From: Bifidobacterium sp.
GTDB lineage: Bacteria; Actinomycetota; Actinomycetes; Actinomycetales; Bifidobacteriaceae
Assembly (NCBI GenBank): GCA_022739095.1
Contig: JAIJEI010000028.1
Coordinates: 1 to 15,387 of the forward strand
Length of the DNA: 15,387 bases
Direction of reading: 5' to 3'
The position numbers were made by a program, and so were the translations under genes. The notes beneath the pieces are model-generated. The model saw only the letters and a list, made by a program, of their open reading frames with translations, had not been told where the DNA came from and ran no database searches. Below, piece by piece: positions 1 through 6,509 of this stretch; positions within the stretch are counted from its first letter, which is position 1; the number at the start of each line of letters is the position of its first letter.

Positions 1-483
1 GGCGTGCTGGCGCGTATCGCCGGCCTGTTCGCCCGTCGTGCGTTCAACATCAACTCGCTGTCCGTCTCCCCCACCGAGCGTCCGGACATCTCACGCGTCA
101 CGGTGACCGCCGACGTGGAGGCCGTGCCACTGGAGCAGATCATCAAGCAGCTCAACAAGCTGCTGCATGTGCTCAAGATCGTGGAGCTCGACCCGAACTC
201 CACCGTGGAACGCGAACTGGTGCTCATCAAGGTGGCCGCCGACGAATCCAACCGTTCCGACGTGCTGGAGATCGTGCGCCTGTTCCGCGTGCGCGTGGTG
301 GACGTGCACCCCGAGTCCCTGACCATTGAGGCCACTGGCGCCGAAGGCAAGATCAATGCGCTACTGGGGCTTTTGGAGCATTACGGTGTGATTGAGCTGG
401 TGCGCTCCGGTGCCGTAGCCGTGACCCGCGGCCCGCGCGCCCTGAGCGAAAATGTCGTCGGCTCCGAGGTTACCGGGCGCTGA
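1..483 (+). CDS. ilvN: Acetolactate synthase small (regulatory) subunit, 5'-truncated by window edge
   Basis: This is the regulatory subunit of acetohydroxyacid synthase, which binds the catalytic IlvB subunit and mediates valine feedback in branched-chain amino acid synthesis in the cytoplasm. The frame is open from base 1 (GGC, Gly), and the first visible residues, GVLARIAGLFARRAFNINSL, are the hallmark of the N-terminal ACT domain; the usual N-terminal 10-15 residues lie before the window. The ACT domain runs to about residue 75 of the visible 160, followed by the second ACT-like domain containing the stretch VRLFRVRVVDVHPESLTIEA. The stop TGA is at 481-483. A hairpin terminator follows 33 bp downstream. 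The preceding gene is expected to be ilvB (family knowledge, not visible). The GTG at 4 is an internal valine, not the start. Confidence 0.96.
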   Translation, partial: GVLARIAGLFARRAFNINSLSVSPTERPDISRVTVTADVEAVPLEQIIKQLNKLLHVLKIVELDPNSTVERELVLIKVAADESNRSDVLEIVRLFRVRVVDVHPESLTIEATGAEGKINALLGLLEHYGVIELVRSGAVAVTRGPRALSENVVGSEVTGR

Positions 484-516
484 TTCGGCGACTGCGGGGA
501 GACCCAGCCCAAGCTC

Positions 517-553
517 AAAGGGCGGATGTGCATGATGCATATCCGCCCTTTTC
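517..553 (+). terminator. Rho-independent terminator after ilvN
   Basis: AAAGGGCGGAT (517-527) pairs with ATCCGCCCTTT (541-551). The stem continues inward to 531/537 with one G-U pair, leaving a 5-nt loop and giving about 15 bp. It ends in TTTT (549-552). It lies between the ilvN stop and the toxin-antitoxin promoter, so it separates the two transcription units. Confidence 0.8.
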
Positions 554-590
554 ATGCACGCATGCCTCGTCACCCGTACTGCAAGCAAAA

Positions 591-612
591 TGATAGCACC
601 TTATGCTAGCAT
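591..612 (+). promoter_or_regulatory. Putative autoregulatory operator of the toxin-antitoxin module
   Basis: TGATAGCA (591-598) and TGCTAGCA (604-611) form an inverted repeat with one mismatch and a 5-nt gap. The second half is also the core of a perfect 10-bp palindrome ATGCTAGCAT (603-612). The site is 26-47 bp before the antitoxin ATG, where a ribbon-helix-helix antitoxin would bind to repress its own operon. A weak -10-like TATGCT (602-607) overlaps it. From memory, the half-site resembles that reported for Neisseria FitAB; that should be checked. Confidence 0.5.
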
Positions 613-637
613 TATGACAGCAACAAGGAGGTGCATC

Positions 638-916
638 ATGGCAACATTGACCATCCGAAAAATACCAGATGAGCAGATTCAACAGCTCAAAGAAGTGGCT
701 GAGAAAAACAACCGCTCCATGGAATCTCAGGTGCGATCCATTCTTGAAGAATGGCTGGCTGGCACGGTGGCGCATGAAATCACACGAAAGACCAATTTCT
801 ATGACGAGATCCGCGAATTCATGAAGAACATGGATTTTGAGGGACTCGACAAGGGGGAATTCCCACTATCCGAGCGAGATTCCGCCGATTCCCGACCGTC
901 AGTATCTTTTGAATAG
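638..916 (+). CDS. FitA/VapB-type ribbon-helix-helix antitoxin
   Basis: A 92-residue antitoxin predicted to bind and inhibit the PIN toxin encoded next to it and to repress the operon. The N-terminal ribbon-helix-helix is evident: a strand MATLTIRKIP (1-10), helix about 11-22, a turn KNNRSMES (23-30), then helix 30-40 ending EEWL. This pattern is typical of the Arc/FitA-like fold. The acidic and Arg-containing tail (about 65-92, PLSERDSADSRPS) would thread into the toxin; R80 or R86 could be the active-site-blocking arginine (inference). I chose ATG 638 because AAGGAGG sits 7 bp upstream and the RHH strand begins there; an in-frame ATG at 554 would add 28 unlike residues and lie upstream of the operator. 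The toxin start is 9 bp downstream. Base composition is lower in GC than in neighbours, suggesting acquisition by transfer. Confidence 0.85.
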   Translation: MATLTIRKIPDEQIQQLKEVAEKNNRSMESQVRSILEEWLAGTVAHEITRKTNFYDEIREFMKNMDFEGLDKGEFPLSERDSADSRPSVSFE

Positions 917-925
917 GAATCGGCC

Positions 926-1345
926 ATGATTATTCTGGACACCAACGTCATCAGCGAAATCATCAAGAAACAGCCAGACGAACACGTTGCCAATTGGCTG
1001 AGGAACCAAGATACAAGCAATTTGGCAATCACCGCCATCACCGTCGCCGAGTTGTTGGCCGGAATATGTCGCATGCCTGAAGGCAAACGACGAAAGTACA
1101 CAGATACGACTGTCAAGCTGGCGCTTATGACATTAGAGGACAGAACGTTCGCATTTGACACTCAGGTAGCTGCGGATTATGCCCCTATCCTTGTCGAACG
1201 CGAACACAGGGGCAAACCTACCAGCATTCAAGACGCCATGATTGCGGCAATTGCCTGTTCCTGGGATGCGGCCATAGCCACGCGCAATATCAAGGACTTC
1301 GAAGGCACTGGCGTGGAACTGATTAATCCGTGGGAGTACGCATAG
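926..1345 (+). CDS. FitB/VapC-type PIN-domain ribonuclease toxin
   Basis: A 139-residue single-domain PIN protein, the expected size for the VapC/FitB family of Mg-dependent endoribonucleases that typically cleave tRNA or rRNA. The acidic catalytic set is visible: D5 in MIILDTNVISE, E42 in TVAELLAG, D103 in SIQDAMIAA, and D124 in ATRNIKDFEG. The TRN motif before D124 is also typical of this subfamily. The C-terminus GVELINPW is characteristic of FitB-like VapC proteins. It is paired with the RHH antitoxin 9 bp upstream, so it is translated from the same mRNA; its own SD is weak (AGGAA). All active-site residues are intact, so the toxin is likely functional. The RNA target cannot be deduced from sequence. 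Confidence 0.9.
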   Translation: MIILDTNVISEIIKKQPDEHVANWLRNQDTSNLAITAITVAELLAGICRMPEGKRRKYTDTTVKLALMTLEDRTFAFDTQVAADYAPILVEREHRGKPTSIQDAMIAAIACSWDAAIATRNIKDFEGTGVELINPWEYA

Positions 1346-1346
1346 A

Positions 1347-1398
1347 CGGGAGGCCCCGGCAAACTGTCGAGGCCTTGTGAACGTTACGGTTTCTCCCG
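1347..1398. terminator. Weak hairpin between convergent toxin and ABC-F genes
   Basis: CGGGAG (1347-1352) pairs with CTCCCG (1393-1398), and AGGCC (1351-1355) pairs with GGCCT (1371-1375), in the 53-bp gap between two convergent genes. There is no clear U-tract on either strand. It could slow polymerase from both sides, but this is a weak call. Confidence 0.3.
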
Positions 1399-3669
1399 CT
1401 ACTCCAATTGTTCGGAGAGTTCGAGCCATTCGGCTTCGAGATCATCGCTTTCGGTGTTGACGGCGGTGAGCTGTTCGTTGAGCTTGTTGAGACCCTCGTA
1501 GTCGCTCGGGTCATGGGCGGCCATCTGTGCCTCAAGTTCGGTCTTCTGCTCTTCCAGTTTGGCAAGCTTGCGCTCGATGGCATTCACGCGCCGAGACGCT
1601 TCATGGAATGCCTTACCGCTCAATTTCGGCTCAACATCCTGAGCTCCCTCTGAGGAAGGAGTTGCCGACGAAGTCGACTGAGGGAGAAACCCGGCAGAAC
1701 CAGTAGCAGCCGCCTTATTCTGCGCCCCACGCTTGCCCGACGATCCACCAGTACCCGCAAAACCAGCCTTATCCTCCGGCAAACCCTTGCCGTTCTTGAT
1801 GTCCTCAACCATATCGAGGTAGTCCTGCACGCCGCCGGGCAAGTGACGTACTTTGCCGCCAATCAGCGCGAACTGCTGATCGGTGACGCGTTCGAGCAGA
1901 TAACGGTCGTGGGAGACCACAATCAGGGTGCCCGGCCAAGTATCGAGCAGGTCTTCCATCACGGCGAGCATATCAGTGTCCAGATCGTTGCCGGGCTCGT
2001 CCATGATGAGCACATTTGGCTCGTCAAGCAGAATCAGCAGCAGTTGCATGCGGCGCTTCTGACCACCGGAGAGGTCGCGAATCGGCGTCATCAACTGGGC
2101 GGATTCAAAGCCGAGACGCTCCATCAACTGTCCCGGCGTCACTTCCTTGCCATCCACAATGTAGCTCGGCTTATAGCGGGAAAGTACTTCCTTAATCTTG
2201 TACTTGCCGAGCTTCTCCAGCTCATCGAGGCGCTGCGAGAGCACCGCGAACTTCACCGTCTTGCCAATGTTCACATGGCCTGTGGTCGGGGTGAGCGTGC
2301 CATCAATCAACTTAAGCAGCGTGGACTTGCCGGCACCATTCGCACCGACGATGCCGAAGCGGTCGCCCGGGCCAATCAGCCAAGTCACATCATCCAAAAT
2401 CTCGCGGCCGGAAACCGTCACCTTGCGTGCAGCCGAGGTGGCACCGGCTGCAGCAGTGTCATCATCCGAATCCGTTGCAGCAGTGTCACCGCCGATGGTT
2501 TCACCACCCGTGTTCATGCGACGAACCTCGCGATCGTCAGCAAGCTGCAGATTGCCGCTCTCGGCCTCGGCCTTCTTACGCGCTTCCTCAGCGGCCTCGA
2601 CGGCTTCCGGCACGCCGGCGTCCACCAGGCGCGAGTCAGTCATATCGGTGACCGCCACCTCAACGGAACCGTGCAGCTGCGGCTCGGCGTACATGGCGTT
2701 GACCACATCCACGCGGGAAGCGGGCGCGGAGAGCGCCGCCACATCCGGGTCGATATCGGCCATGCCCTGCGGTTTTTCGAAAATCTGCGTCACGTCGACC
2801 AAATCGACCACCTGCTTGCCGAGGCGCGAGGTAGCCATCTGTTTCAATTCGAGCGTATTACGCATCGGCGGCACGTCGGCGATAAGCTCACGCGCGGCCT
2901 TGACATGGAATTTCTGCTTGGTGGAGCGGGCTCGGGCGCCGCGCGAAAGCCATGCGAGCTCCTTGCGGGCCAGATTGCGGCGCTTCGTTTCACGCACATC
3001 CGCTTGGCGGTCGCGTTCAACGCGCTGCAGCATGTATGCCGAATACCCGCCTTCAAACGGTTCGATCAGTCCATCGTGGACTTCCCACATCGATTCGCAG
3101 ACCTCGTCAAGGAACCAGCGGTCGTGGGTGACGAGCAGCAAAGCACCCTGGCCTTTCGACCAGCGGTTCTTCAGGTGTTCGGCGAGCCAGTGGATGGTGA
3201 CCACGTCAAGGTGGTTGGTGGGCTCGTCGAGCGCGAGGATGTCCCAGTCCTTGAGCAACAGTCGGGCCAGATCGGCGCGGCGGCGCTGGCCGCCGGACAG
3301 GGAGCCGACCTTGGCATCCAGACTCATGTCGCCGAGCAACGCCTCGACGATCTCGCGGGAGGTGTTGTCGGACGCCCATTCGTAGTCGGCGCGGCCTTCA
3401 AGCGCGGCCTGACGGATGGTGGCGTTGTCGTCGAGCGGATCACGCTGGTCAAGCATGCCGAACGTGAGTCCGCCACGCTTCGTCACGCGGCCGGAATCCG
3501 GCTCCTGGGTGCCGCGGAAGAGGTGCAGCAACGTGGATTTGCCGTCGCCGTTCTTGCCGACGATGCCGATGCGGTCGCCTTCAAAAACACCCTGCGTTAC
3601 ATCAGTGAAGATGGTTTTGGTAGCGAAAGCGAGCGAAACGTGTTCCAGTCCAATGTCATAAGTCGGCAT
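1399..3669 (-). CDS. ABC-F family ATPase, Uup-like, with large insertion in second ABC domain
   Basis: A 756-residue soluble protein with two ABC ATPase domains and no membrane segments, hence ABC-F (ribosome- or DNA-associated), not a transporter. Domain 1: Walker A GKNGDGKST (38-46), signature LSGGQRRR (124-131), Walker B ALDEPTNHLD (146-155), then H-loop THD (181-183). An interdomain linker rich in Arg/Lys spans about 210-275. Domain 2: Walker A GANGAGKST (442-450), signature LSGGQKRR (533-540), Walker B IMDEPGNDLD (555-564, where Gly replaces the usual Thr), SHD (586-588). Residues 683-756 are a charged coiled coil like the Uup C-terminal domain. Odd: about 110 residues (302-412), acidic and Ala/Asp-rich, interrupt domain 2 between its first strand and Walker A; a further Gly/Ser-rich linker lies at 636-680. 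The family is 530-640 residues as a rule. The glutamine amidotransferase gene lies 47 bp upstream on the same strand. Uup-like is inference from the coiled coil. Confidence 0.92.
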   Translation of the reverse strand: MPTYDIGLEHVSLAFATKTIFTDVTQGVFEGDRIGIVGKNGDGKSTLLHLFRGTQEPDSGRVTKRGGLTFGMLDQRDPLDDNATIRQAALEGRADYEWASDNTSREIVEALLGDMSLDAKVGSLSGGQRRRADLARLLLKDWDILALDEPTNHLDVVTIHWLAEHLKNRWSKGQGALLLVTHDRWFLDEVCESMWEVHDGLIEPFEGGYSAYMLQRVERDRQADVRETKRRNLARKELAWLSRGARARSTKQKFHVKAARELIADVPPMRNTLELKQMATSRLGKQVVDLVDVTQIFEKPQGMADIDPDVAALSAPASRVDVVNAMYAEPQLHGSVEVAVTDMTDSRLVDAGVPEAVEAAEEARKKAEAESGNLQLADDREVRRMNTGGETIGGDTAATDSDDDTAAAGATSAARKVTVSGREILDDVTWLIGPGDRFGIVGANGAGKSTLLKLIDGTLTPTTGHVNIGKTVKFAVLSQRLDELEKLGKYKIKEVLSRYKPSYIVDGKEVTPGQLMERLGFESAQLMTPIRDLSGGQKRRMQLLLILLDEPNVLIMDEPGNDLDTDMLAVMEDLLDTWPGTLIVVSHDRYLLERVTDQQFALIGGKVRHLPGGVQDYLDMVEDIKNGKGLPEDKAGFAGTGGSSGKRGAQNKAAATGSAGFLPQSTSSATPSSEGAQDVEPKLSGKAFHEASRRVNAIERKLAKLEEQKTELEAQMAAHDPSDYEGLNKLNEQLTAVNTESDDLEAEWLELSEQLE
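2449..2488. repeat. 13-bp direct repeat inside the ABC-F insertion
   Basis: TGCAGCAGTGTCA occurs at 2449-2461 and 2476-2488, offset 27 bp (nine codons). It encodes the repeated DTAA unit in the acidic insertion, which suggests growth of the insertion by in-frame duplication. Confidence 0.6.
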
Positions 3670-3716
3670 GATTCACCAATGTAGCGCCACGCTTGCCCAG
3701 AGGCGGTCTGCCAACG

Positions 3717-4445
3717 TTATTTGCTCAGCGTCTGAGCGTAGGAGTTGCAGCGGGCCGCAAAACCGGAGAACACTTGCTCGGTGAGCGGCTGCAGTAGCTG
3801 ATCGTATTGGGCGAACTGCTCGCGCAATTGGGACTTGGACCCACCCGCGGCCTTGAGATCCTTGACCATGCTCGGCTCATCCAGCCATTCGTCCAGCAGC
3901 GAGCCGCACACTTCCAGATGGAACTGCATGCCCAGCGCGGATCCCAGTCGGAATGCCTGCACCTTGGTGGAAGACGAACGCGCCAGCAGCTGGCCTCCCT
4001 CGGGCAAACCCACCACGTCGTTATGCCAGTGCAGTATCGTCAGCTGCTTATCCCACATGGAGAAGAAGTCGTGCTTGTCCACACGCTTGATCGGCGCGAA
4101 CCCAATCTCCGGCGCATCGCCCTTGCGCAGCTGCGCACCAAGCGCAGTGGCGATAATCTGATGCCCCAGGCATACACCGAGAATCGGCTTGCCTGAAGCC
4201 ACGGCGGCACGCGCCAACTTGGCTTCCGCCTTCAGCCCTGGATACTTGTCGTAATCGAGCGCGCCCATAGGCCCACCCATGATTACCACGCCAGCCAGTT
4301 CGCCGAAATCAGGCAAGTCCGGTTTCTTTTTGTCGACGATATTCATCGTCACCGTCTCAAGACCGATGTCTTCGAGGTTCGACAATATGCGTCCCGGGCG
4401 TTCCCATGGGACATGTTGCAAAATGAGCACTTGTGGTGTGGCCAT
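3717..4445 (-). CDS. Class I glutamine amidotransferase-like protein
   Basis: A 242-residue single GATase1 domain. The nucleophile C92 sits in the elbow GVCLGHQ (90-96); catalytic H176 and E178 are in MQFHLEV, completing the Cys-His-Glu triad. The oxyanion-type stretch IMGGPMG (55-61) and LHWHND (138-143) match the stand-alone GMP-synthase-like amidotransferases (COG0518) of unknown substrate. It has no synthetase domain of its own and lies near no obvious amidation partner, so the acceptor is unknown; gamma-glutamyl peptide hydrolysis is an alternative. The ATG at 4445 has no clear SD. A -10-like CATAAT lies only 7 nt upstream, so a leaderless transcript is possible. The ABC-F gene follows after 47 bp, without a visible terminator, so the two may be co-transcribed. 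Confidence 0.85.
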   Translation of the reverse strand: MATPQVLILQHVPWERPGRILSNLEDIGLETVTMNIVDKKKPDLPDFGELAGVVIMGGPMGALDYDKYPGLKAEAKLARAAVASGKPILGVCLGHQIIATALGAQLRKGDAPEIGFAPIKRVDKHDFFSMWDKQLTILHWHNDVVGLPEGGQLLARSSSTKVQAFRLGSALGMQFHLEVCGSLLDEWLDEPSMVKDLKAAGGSKSQLREQFAQYDQLLQPLTEQVFSGFAARCNSYAQTLSK

Positions 4446-4663
4446 GACTTCTATTATGGCACGAGCGTTCCCCGTTTACGTAACGAGCAGGGCAAATCCA
4501 TGAATCTCGCAGTTTCCGCAGCGGTCAAAGACGTGTTCTCGCGAGACTGTTGTCCTGCTCCTCATCCGTCTACCACCTCGTTCGGGCCCAGCCTTGGAAG
4601 CGTTCATCAAGCTCTTCGAGTAACGATTCAGCATGTCTGGTTCGGACCTTACGCTTGAGTGTT
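4446..4663. promoter_or_regulatory. Divergent promoter region between amidotransferase and cysS
   Basis: This 218-bp gap separates divergently transcribed genes and should hold both promoters. Candidate -10 elements are CATAAT on the minus strand (4458-4453) and TACGCT on the plus strand (4650-4655), each 7-8 nt from its ATG; neither has a convincing -35. A perfect 10-bp palindrome TCTCGCGAGA lies at 4537-4546. I see no T-box features (no specifier stem or TGG-bulge antiterminator) ahead of cysS. Confidence 0.4.
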
Positions 4664-6304
4664 ATGGGAAACAGCCAAGAACCGCAGGATTTCAACATTT
4701 CCGTCATGCCTTCAAGCCTGACGCCGGTGCATGTCGCCAAGGCCGCAGAAGGCCTGAATCTGTATGACACCGCCTCGCACCAGGTCAGCCATTTCGTGCC
4801 GCTCAAGCCAAGCGAAGTCGGCATTTATGTGTGTGGCGCCACCGTGCAGTCGTCACCGCATATTGGCCATATCCGTGCCGCCGTGGCGTTCGACATCGTG
4901 CGCCGCTGGTTTTTGAAACTCGGCTACAAAGTCATTTTTGTGCGTAATGTGACCGATATCGACGACAAGATTCTCGATAAGGCTGCGGCCGCAGGCCAGC
5001 GTTGGTGGGCCCGTGCCTATTACTACGAGCGCGAATTCACCGAGGCGTACAACACGCTCGGCGTACTGCCGCCCACCGTGGAGCCTCGCGCCACCGGCCA
5101 CATGTCGGACATGATCGACCTGATTCAGTGCATCCTCGACAACGGCCACGGCTATGTGGTCACGGATGCGGACGGCAAGCCCACAGGCAACGTGTACTTC
5201 GATGTGGCATCCTGGCCGCATTACGGCGAGCTCACCCACCAGAAGCAGACCTCCGAAGTCGATGAGGCCGCTGCCGTGGCCGACCGCATGGGCCCGTCCG
5301 TGGACGCCACCGGTGCCGACAAGTACAATCCGGTCGACCCGGCCGACGCCTCCCCCGACAAGCATGATCCGCGTGATTTCGCCCTGTGGAAGGCTCCGAA
5401 GGACACCGATCCCGAGGACGCCCGTTGGTCGACGCCGTTTGGCGTGGGCCGCCCTGGCTGGCACATCGAATGCTCCGCCATGTCCCACCGTTACCTAGGC
5501 GATGGCTTCGACATTCACGGCGGCGGTCTGGACCTGCGCTTCCCCCACCACGAGAACGAGATGGCGCAAACCCGCGCGGCCGGCTACCCCTCCGCCGCAC
5601 GTTGGATGCATTCGGCATGGGTGACCGCCAAGGGCGAGAAGATGTCGAAGTCGCTGGGTACCGGTCTGTCCGTGCCGAGCGTGCTGGCCGAGCATTCCGC
5701 TTGGGTGGTGCGTTACGTCCTGGGCTCCGTGCAGTACCGGTCGATGCTCGAATGGTGCGATCAGGCGCTGGTCGAGGCGCAGGCCGCATACGACCGCGTC
5801 TCGAACTTCATCGAGCGCGCCGGTGTGGCGCTGGGCGGCCAGCCGTCCCGCGAGGAAGTTACTGCCGTCTCCGCCGACGATCTGCCCACTGATTTCGTGG
5901 CAGCCATGAATGACGACGTCAATGTGTCTGGTGCAACCGCCGCAATCTTCACTGCCATCCGTTCCGGCAACACGTTACTTTCACAACTGGCTGACCGCGC
6001 TGATTCCGAAACCGCCAAGGCCGAGGTGCGTGAGGCGCTGCTCGCCGTGCGTGCCATGCTCGACACCTTGGGTCTCGACCCGCTGGCCGAGCCGTGGGTG
6101 TCTGCCGGCGGTGCCGCTGATGGCACGGCCGAGTCGCCCGAACATGCGGCGCTGGAGGCACTGATTGCCGAGCAGCTCAACGCCCGCGCCAAGGCCCGCA
6201 AGGCCAAGGACTTCGCCAAGGCCGATCAGATTCGCGATGCCCTGACCGAGGCCGGCATCGCCATCGAAGACGGCCCGCAGGGTTCCACTTGGAGCCTGAA
6301 GTAG
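4664..6304 (+). CDS. cysS: Cysteine--tRNA ligase
   Basis: Class I aminoacyl-tRNA synthetase charging tRNA-Cys, a 546-residue cytoplasmic enzyme. The catalytic Rossmann fold shows the HIGH motif as HIGH (66-69) in SPHIGHIR and the KMSKS motif at 326-330. Zinc ligands are C57 (YVCGAT), C270 (HIECSAM), H295 and E299 (FPHHENEM). The helical anticodon domain and the C-terminal ARKAKDFAKADQIRD segment are present. The length and C-terminal domain argue against MshC, the shorter mycothiol ligase paralogue. Start: ATG 4664 (MGNSQEP) was preferred over ATG 4550, whose 38 extra residues are Ser-rich and unlike the family; ATG 4706 (MPSSLTP) is also possible. No SD precedes 4664, and a TACGCT box 8 nt upstream fits leaderless initiation. 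An extra segment at about 205-250 (Pro/Asp-rich) is slightly longer than in E. coli CysRS. Confidence 0.96.
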   Translation: MGNSQEPQDFNISVMPSSLTPVHVAKAAEGLNLYDTASHQVSHFVPLKPSEVGIYVCGATVQSSPHIGHIRAAVAFDIVRRWFLKLGYKVIFVRNVTDIDDKILDKAAAAGQRWWARAYYYEREFTEAYNTLGVLPPTVEPRATGHMSDMIDLIQCILDNGHGYVVTDADGKPTGNVYFDVASWPHYGELTHQKQTSEVDEAAAVADRMGPSVDATGADKYNPVDPADASPDKHDPRDFALWKAPKDTDPEDARWSTPFGVGRPGWHIECSAMSHRYLGDGFDIHGGGLDLRFPHHENEMAQTRAAGYPSAARWMHSAWVTAKGEKMSKSLGTGLSVPSVLAEHSAWVVRYVLGSVQYRSMLEWCDQALVEAQAAYDRVSNFIERAGVALGGQPSREEVTAVSADDLPTDFVAAMNDDVNVSGATAAIFTAIRSGNTLLSQLADRADSETAKAEVREALLAVRAMLDTLGLDPLAEPWVSAGGAADGTAESPEHAALEALIAEQLNARAKARKAKDFAKADQIRDALTEAGIAIEDGPQGSTWSLK

Positions 6305-6327
6305 CCGCTTCAGCGTTGGAATAGCGT

Positions 6328-6448
6328 TACTTTCGTTTCAAGAGGCTGCTGCCCAAGTAGAAGCGCACTGAAAATGGCTTAACGACGGTGTCGGTAAGCC
6401 ATTTGTACTTTCGGTCTGACGCTTTGACAGCCCCTCGAAGCGAAAGTA
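6328..6448. repeat. Imperfect inverted-repeat element with nested hairpin
   Basis: Arms 6328-6348 and 6428-6448 are 21 nt each and match at 18 of 21 positions; on the minus strand two of the three mismatches become G-U pairs. Inside, AAATGGCTTA (6372-6381) pairs perfectly with TAAGCCATTT (6395-6404) across a 13-nt loop. The outer arm begins TACTTTCG, which recurs at 6406-6413. This fills most of the 205-bp gap between convergent cysS and the cation efflux gene, which otherwise holds no ORF. It may be a REP/MITE-like remnant or a bidirectional transcription block. Confidence 0.6.
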
Positions 6449-6484
6449 GATGTCCGGGAAAGACGAAATCAGCCCCTCGAAGCG
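6428..6484. repeat. 15-bp direct repeat CAGCCCCTCGAAGCG
   Basis: CAGCCCCTCGAAGCG occurs at 6428-6442 and again at 6470-6484, offset 42 bp. The first copy is also the right arm of the larger inverted repeat, so this sequence family has three copies in 160 bp. Confidence 0.7.
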
Positions 6485-6498
6485 GCAAAAGCCGCTTC
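6479..6498 (-). terminator. Hairpin just downstream of the cation efflux gene
   Basis: GAAGCGGC (6479-6486) and GCCGCTTC (6491-6498) form a perfect 8-bp stem with a 4-nt loop (AAAA on plus, TTTT on minus). It begins 11 nt after the stop of the minus-strand gene. There is no strong U-tract after it, so efficiency is uncertain. Confidence 0.45.
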
Positions 6499-6509
6499 AA
6501 ACGCATCAA

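Noticed and set aside
1843..3684. 613-codon plus-strand open frame over the ABC-F gene
   Set aside because: It is the antisense shadow of a clearly recognised ABC-F protein in high-GC DNA; it has no domain, and its start lies inside that gene.
4446..4663. T-box leader controlling cysS
   Set aside because: No T-box consensus or antiterminator/terminator pair is visible in the 218-bp gap.
4664..6304. MshC (mycothiol cysteine ligase) instead of CysRS
   Set aside because: The protein is 546 residues with the anticodon-binding C-terminal domain; MshC is near 410 residues and lacks it.
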